A DNA stretch of 64,000 bases from Tetrahymena elliotti 4EA (lineage: Eukaryota; Ciliophora; Oligohymenophorea; Hymenostomatida; Tetrahymenidae), in assembly GCA_000231825.2 (NCBI GenBank), contig JH720342.1, positions 290,353-354,352 on the forward strand. The letters are read 5' to 3'. The position numbers and the translations under genes are program-made. The notes beneath the pieces were generated by a model, which ran no database searches, was not told the origin of the DNA, and saw nothing but the letters and a program-made list of their open reading frames with translations. Of the stretch, positions 58,464-64,000 are shown piece after piece (the stretch's first letter is position 1; each line of letters opens with the position of its first letter).

Positions 58464-61360
58464 TCAAATTATAAGAATTTTATATACTAATCTCTTAATT
58501 AACTTAAATTTATTTATTAGCATATTCTTTTGAGTTTAGCCCACCTTTAAACTGCTTTTTAATAAAGAAAAATTTTAGTGATAGAAAAGGAAATTAATAA
58601 TAATTTAAAATACCATAATTAAAATACAAGTTTAAGTAGACTTTTATTATCCCATAATTGAAGAGCAAATGCTGATGCACCTTCAAAGCTAACTTAGTTG
58701 CAACTTTTATTTTATAAAATAAAAATGAAGAAAATAAAATTAACAAATATCAAAATTTTCAAGAAGTATTTACTTTAACTCAAGTACTAAAATTTAAAGT
58801 TGATTGCATTTAGATAAAGAAGAACCTAAATTTTAAGTACCATTATCACCAACTTAATTTAAGCTTTAAATTTATTAATAGAAATTTAATTCACAAAAAA
58901 ATAGTAGTATTAATCAAGAAAATCTGTAAATATCATATATTAGGAAATCAAAGTAATTATCTAGTTTCTAAATTTATTTTTCCGAATAAAAAAATTATAT
59001 AAAATACAAAATTCTTAAAGAAATACCATAATCAAACAAAATTAAAAATTTCATCAATTTATTTCAAAGGCTTGAGGAAAATAATTTTGCTTAAAAATTA
59101 GATTAAACTTTTTAAAATTAAAATCATTAAAATTGTATTAATTAAAATTGATTTTCATTTTACTCCAATCCTAGTGATAATCTAGAAAGTGATTTACATG
59201 ATTACAATGCAGTTGCAAAATCAGATAACCCTTCATCTCCAATCTAGTTTTATCTTTCAAATAAAAGTTAATTTTTCAAAGCCACTTTATCAGTTCATAA
59301 AAATTAAATAAAGTAAATAAATTATTCTTACCTAAAAGAGAGCTACAAATTTTTCAGATCACTTAAATTTCTCAAAATAGATGATATTTTAGATAAACCT
59401 TCATTTCCTATTCTATTATAACTAATATATATTATATTTATTAATATCTTTTTCTTAGAATGTTTAAAAAGTAAGTATGAAAAGTTGGAATAAATTTCAT
59501 GTAAATATGAAAACATATTATGATTAAATTCTGCTACCTTAGATCTAAAAGCAAACTTGTGATCGTTTTGATTTAACTTAATCCCAAACATAAATTTTCT
59601 ACTCCATTGTCACCAATTTGAATTGTACTTTTTTAATCAAAAAAGACTCATTAAATTAATTAATTATTTAGTTGTAATACCTCAGTTTAAGATTTAATTT
59701 TAAGATATTTCTTAAGTTTCTCAAACTCTAACTTAAATTCAAAACTCCTTGATCCCCTATTTCACTACTACTTTTAATATTTAAATTTACTTTACTAAAC
59801 AAAACTTACATTCTCAATATTAAACAATATTCATTTCTTATTTTTAAAGTAGAAAAACAAAAAAATTAAAATGATCTATTGATAGGAATTAATCCAAACT
59901 TTTTAATTAAATGTTTAAATTTTTTAATTTTTCAAAGAATAATTTAATAATTTGTAGAGGTAAAATATTATTCAAAAAAAATTTCAATTCTTACCTTAAA
60001 TCAATATCCAAGTCAGAAATATTATTCTATTTAGATAAAATAGTTGCAATACTTTTTGTACCCTTAAGACCTATTTTATTTCCACTGATTAAAAATAAAA
60101 TAAAATAATTTTTATTCATTTTATTAAAATCTTAATACTAACAATGAAGTAATAGAATTTAGATTCTATTTGACTAACTTAAATTAGAAGAAATAAACTC
60201 TAAGCTGTCTTCGCCAATCTTACACAAGCTTTTAGTTTAAAATAGAAATTATTATTGTAAAAATTTTGATTGTTTTTAGAATACAAACAAATTAATTTAA
60301 TTTTTATGGAATAAACATAGTAATACAAAATAATGTTTACTTTAGCATTAGCTACAGACTTGTTATATTGCAAAATTTTTGTAGAGCAGAGCTTAAATGC
60401 AAAACTCCAATCTATCCAATTTTATTACAGCTTTTAAATTTTAGTAAAATAAGAATATTATTAAGAGTTTAAATAACAAAATTCTTATTTAGATTTTATT
60501 CATTTTATTTTATTTTTATTTCATCAATATCCTTTAAATCAATCTAAATATTTGAAAAGAAAAATATTTCACCTTAGATTTATTTCTAAATCTCTTACTA
60601 AGTAATAATTTTCTAAAATTAAGAATAAGCTTTTGAAATCATGCTAATCGGAAGAGGCATTTCTTTAAATACAAAAAAACTAATTAAATTTATTGGTAAA
60701 ATTGAAATTGTAAAAGTGTATTTACCCTAAATTTAATTTTAGGATTTCTTAATTTTTGTAGCTAGATAAATCAGAACCTAATTCTTATTAGCGTATCTAT
60801 TAGATTTTGTTATTCCTTTATTAAATATTAGAAAGTTGAAACATTTTATTTAAAATTAATTATTAAATATTAATTAATATTTTCCAAATTAATGAATTAT
60901 TTTACTCTAAGCTCAGCTCTAATGAAGAGAGTTAATTGCATTTTGACAAAGAATTAATTAAAACAAATAGACCCTCATCACAAATTAAATTACAGCTTTA
61001 TATTTATTTAATTAAAAAATAAAAAGATATCATAGGTATTGATTATACATATTATTCTACAATTAAAACAAAGAAAAATTGAAATTATGAAGAGTTTATT
61101 TTATTTATTATTTATTACTCAAGTAAAAGTTGCAAGGTTACAAGATTCATTTTCTATGCTAAAACAGATCCTCAACTTTAAATACCCTTCAATCCAATAG
61201 AATTACTTCTATTTTTTTTATTTTTATGAAATTAAATATGATGACAAAATCATAAAAAAATAAAATTTGATACTTAAGACTAAGCCTTAAAACTTAGAGA
61301 TTACAGCACTAAGATAGAGTAGAAGCTAAAAACGAAGTACTTTCATCATCAATTTTATTC
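58464..61360 (-). CDS. Leucine-rich repeat protein, 5' end degraded or unresolved
   Basis: Minus-strand one-repeat exons: 61360-61274 (87 nt), 61208-61119, 60995-60906, 60815-60726, 60662-60573, 60430-60341, 60228-60139, 60084-59995, 59770-59681, 59627-59538, 59421-59332, 59253-59164, 58863-58774 and 58703-58614, 90 nt except the first, all phase 2. Examples: QNQIGDEGLSDFATALQSC, YNRIGNEGLSKISSIL. Terminal exon 58554-58464 ends NKFKLIKRLVYKILII and TGA, the shared C-terminal signature. Exon 61208-61119 has an in-frame TGA at a conserved Leu position (AGT TGA GGA), and remnants further upstream are frameshifted, so the 5' part is decayed or that exon is skipped. Introns are unlike each other. 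Confidence 0.75.
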
Positions 61361-62866
61361 CTCATTTTTTAATTTTAAATTATTTTTATTTTGGTCGAAA
61401 ATCAGTATTTTTTAAAATTTAAAGAAAACCTAATTTATCTAAGTGAATTGGTTTACACATCCAAAATCAATATCGTTTTTTTTATTGAATTGAATGAAAA
61501 TTTATTACAAAATAAATATTTCATGAAGAATAAGAATTGATAAATAAAAAGTATTAAAAATATTTTACTAATCAAGTATAAGACTCAAATTTTAAAGTTT
61601 ATTGCATTAGATTAAAGCTGAACATAAACCTTATAAATTATTTGGATCAAAAGAATAATGACTTTTTAATAAATAAAAAACTATGAATAAAATAAAAATG
61701 AATTTAAATTAAAAATAAAATTATTTAATACTTAATTTCTAAAATCAAAGTTGAAAGATTAATGCATTGAGATAGAGAGTCACTTAATCTCTATAAATCT
61801 TCATTATTTAATTTTAAGAATTTATTTTATCTTTTATTTTATTTAGAAAAAATAATGTTAGTATTAGAAAGGAAAATATTAAATTTACTTTAAATCTATA
61901 TGAAGATTAGTATGAGACAATAATTTAGAATCCACAAGCTTTTAATTAAAAAAAAAGCAAATTATATTATTAAAAATTTTGAGATTAATTACATTTGAAA
62001 GCTTTCTGTAGAATTGCTTTTGTAAAATCATATTTTTTTTCTCAAAAATTTTGGTTTGATTAAATTTTTGATTCTCAAAATTTATTTCCTCTTAAAAATA
62101 ATCTCAATCCTAAGTTTATTTTATTTTTTTTAACTGATCAAAATTTATCCGATTCAGTTTATTTTTTTTTCTTTTAAATACAGTAAAAGCTTATTTTTTA
62201 AGGCCAGTTTTTGAAACAATTTTAATGTCGTTTGATTAAACAGGAGTATAACTTCTGAAAAAACTTTTTTAGCTTTAATAAATGAGAATTTACAAAATTT
62301 AAAAACAACAAAATCAATACAAATAAAGCTAATAAAAAACTTTATTTTATAATCAATGAATAGATACTCTTCTTTAGTTATTAAAACACAGTGTTATTCT
62401 ATCTGGTAATGAGTCATAGCTATTTTTTATTGTTTTTTTGATATCTTCTGATTCAAGAAACTTTTTAAAATATAGACAAACTAAATAGGTATCCCTATAA
62501 ATTTAAGAGGTAAAATAACTTAAAATTAAAGTATGAAACTATAATTTAAAGAATAATGATTATGGACTATTTTCTACCACACACCTATACTTTATTTGAT
62601 AAAAAATCGGGAGTTGTAAAAATACAATTTTTTAAAATATATATCATATATCAATAAACCCAATCAATATCACACCATCACATTAAAATATTTAAAAAAA
62701 TCATCTAACAAATATTAAAAAATATTAAAAATTTTTTAAATAGTTATGGAAAATTGAATAGAAAGAAATGGTTATTTGAAATAAGAAATTTAAACACTAA
62801 ATGATATATCGATCAACACAAAAAAATATTAAAATTAACATATAAATACAAGTTAATTTTTATTAT
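61361..62866. pseudogene. LRR exon relics and intergenic DNA
   Basis: Minus-strand remnants near 61650-61569 (CNKLQNLSLILD before GTAAAA) and 61800-61712 (CINLSTLILE before GTATTA) keep the C-terminal half of an LRR cassette but are out of frame or carry TGA. The stretch 61860-62740 shows no coding signal. From about 62745 the flank shared with 58350 begins. Confidence 0.5.
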
Positions 62867-64000
62867 TCAAATTACAAGAAATTTATCTACTAACCTCTTA
62901 ATTTACTTAAATTAATTTCTTAGCATATTCTTTTGAGTTTAGCCAACTTTAAAATTGCTTTTAAATAAAGAAAAATTTTAGTCATAGTTTTATATGAAAA
63001 AAATTAAAAAGAAAACAAAGAGTTTTTTAAGCTTTTTAGAGAAAAAAGGAAATTAATAATAATTTAAAATACCATAATTAAAATACAAGTTTAAATAGAT
63101 TTTTATTATCCCGTAATTGAAGAGCAAATGCTAATGCACAGCCAAAGCTAACTTAGTTGCAACTTTTAAGATAAAAAAAATCTTTAATGAAGAAGAAAAT
63201 ATCAAAATTAAAAAAAAATATTTATTTACTTTAACTCAAGTACTAAAATTTAAAGTTTATCACATTTAGATAAAGAAGAGCCTAAATTTTAAGTACCTTG
63301 ATCACCAATTTAATTTAAGCTTTAAATTTATTAATAAAAATTTAATTCAACAAAAAAAATACTCTTTTTTGGCTTTAAAATTTTTAGAAATTGTTTTTAT
63401 TAAAATTGATTTTCATTTTACTCAAATCTGAGTGATAATCGAAAAAGTGATTTGCATGATTACAATACAGCTGCTAAATCAGATAATCCTTCATCTCCAA
63501 TCTAATTTTATCTAATGAAAATTTTAAATTAATTATTAAAAACCACTTTATCTATTCATACAAATTGAATAAGAAATAAAGTATTGTTACCTAAAAGAGA
63601 GTTACAAATTCTCTAATTCGTTGAAATTACTCAAAATAGATGCTATTTTAGATAAACCTTCATTTCCTATTTTATTATATCTTTAATAAATTATATTTAT
63701 GGATATCTTAATTTTTGAATGTTGAAAAAGTAAGCATGAAAAGTTGGAATAAATTTCATGTAAAGATGAAATCATCTTATGATGAAAAACATGTTTTTGT
63801 TATTCTGCTACCTTAGATCTAAAAACAAATTTGTGAGAGTTTTTATTTATCTTAATCCCAAACATAAATTTTCTACTCCATTGTCACTCATTTGAATTGT
63901 ACTTTTTTAATCAAAAAAGACTCATTAAATTAATTAATTATTTAGTTGTATTACCTCAGATTAAGATTTAATTTTAAGATATTTCTTAAGTTTCTCAAAC
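62867..64000 (-). CDS. Leucine-rich repeat protein, 3' part, runs off the window
   Basis: Exons from the window edge: 64000-63955 (cut), 63901-63812, 63680-63591, 63511-63422, 63319-63230, 63162-63073 and terminal 62957-62867. All internal ones are 90 nt in phase 2. The terminal exon encodes SNFKVGQTQKNMLRNQFKQI then KRLVDKFLVI and TGA. Paralogue of the gene at 58464, with every exon matched, and with no stop in the exons visible here. The 5' part lies beyond the window. Confidence 0.8.

Larger units (their letters stand above)
58350..64000. repeat. Tandem duplication of an LRR gene 3' half
   Basis: The segment 58350-59780 aligns with 62745-64000: same order of exons (58464/62867, 58614/63073, 58774/63230, 59164/63422, 59332/63591, 59538/63812, 59681/63955) and recognisable introns and 3' flank. 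The offset falls from about 4.40 to 4.27 kb because of intron deletions. Confidence 0.9.

Noticed and set aside
59911..60108. Plus-strand 65-codon frame.
   Set aside because: It is the antisense of LRR exon 60084-59995 and its intron.

Overview
This is nuclear DNA of an oligohymenophorean ciliate, most likely Tetrahymena or a close relative. The DNA is extremely AT-rich. Long, conserved reading frames appear only if TAA and TAG are read as glutamine and TGA is the sole stop. Starts often sit in an A-rich context and introns are GTAA...TAG. A 954-base run of N (3170-4123) shows this is a scaffold from an assembly. Under the standard code nearly every gene here looks fragmented, so the models below were read with the ciliate code.

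Layout. (1) 1-3169: minus-strand array of 90-nt exons, each one leucine-rich repeat (LRR). (2) 5004-5075: initiator tRNA-Met. (3) 5700-6706: small three-exon gene with a C-terminal membrane anchor. (4) 7688-7841: short hAT-like inverted-repeat element. (5) 8506-12246: two tandem genes of a family that recurs across the window, with a basic N-terminal region and a PAS-like fold (my inference). (6) 13401-15796: an eight-exon TLDc-domain gene resembling EAK-7/MEAK7. (7) 16720-25821: three minus-strand members of the basic/PAS-like family, with a decayed DDE transposase, decayed LRR exons and repeats between them. (8) 26648-34081: a fragment, one truncated member and two intact members of the same family. 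(9) 34862-37748: second minus-strand LRR array. (10) 38766-40028: a divergent family member. (11) 41165-42433: pepsin-fold protein lacking both catalytic aspartates. (12) 43581-45680: two-exon membrane protein. (13) 46360-48207: plus-strand LRR gene. (14) 48994-55645: leishmanolysin (M8) metallopeptidase joined to an EGF-like unit, long Cys-rich repeats and a polytopic membrane domain. (15) 56051-57865: B-box/coiled-coil/SPRY-like protein. (16) 58464-64000: two tandemly duplicated minus-strand LRR genes.

How it fits together. Two expanding families dominate. The basic/PAS-like family has eight intact genes, one truncated gene and one possible fragment, in four sub-groups that arose by local duplication. 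The LRR genes are built from exchangeable cassettes: nearly every internal exon is exactly 90 nt, in phase 2, and encodes one repeat, and several genes end in a shared lysine-rich terminal exon. In the 1-3169 and 34862-37748 arrays the introns also resemble one another, implying whole exon-plus-intron duplication or homogenisation. Decayed copies of both families lie between the intact ones, so the region looks like a birth-and-death locus. The secreted and membrane genes at 41-56 kb are a separate block, plausibly surface or endomembrane proteins.

Limits: all gene models are hand translations from sequence. Splice sites are inferred from GT...AG, phase and repeat continuity, and domain names rest on motif recognition without database searches.
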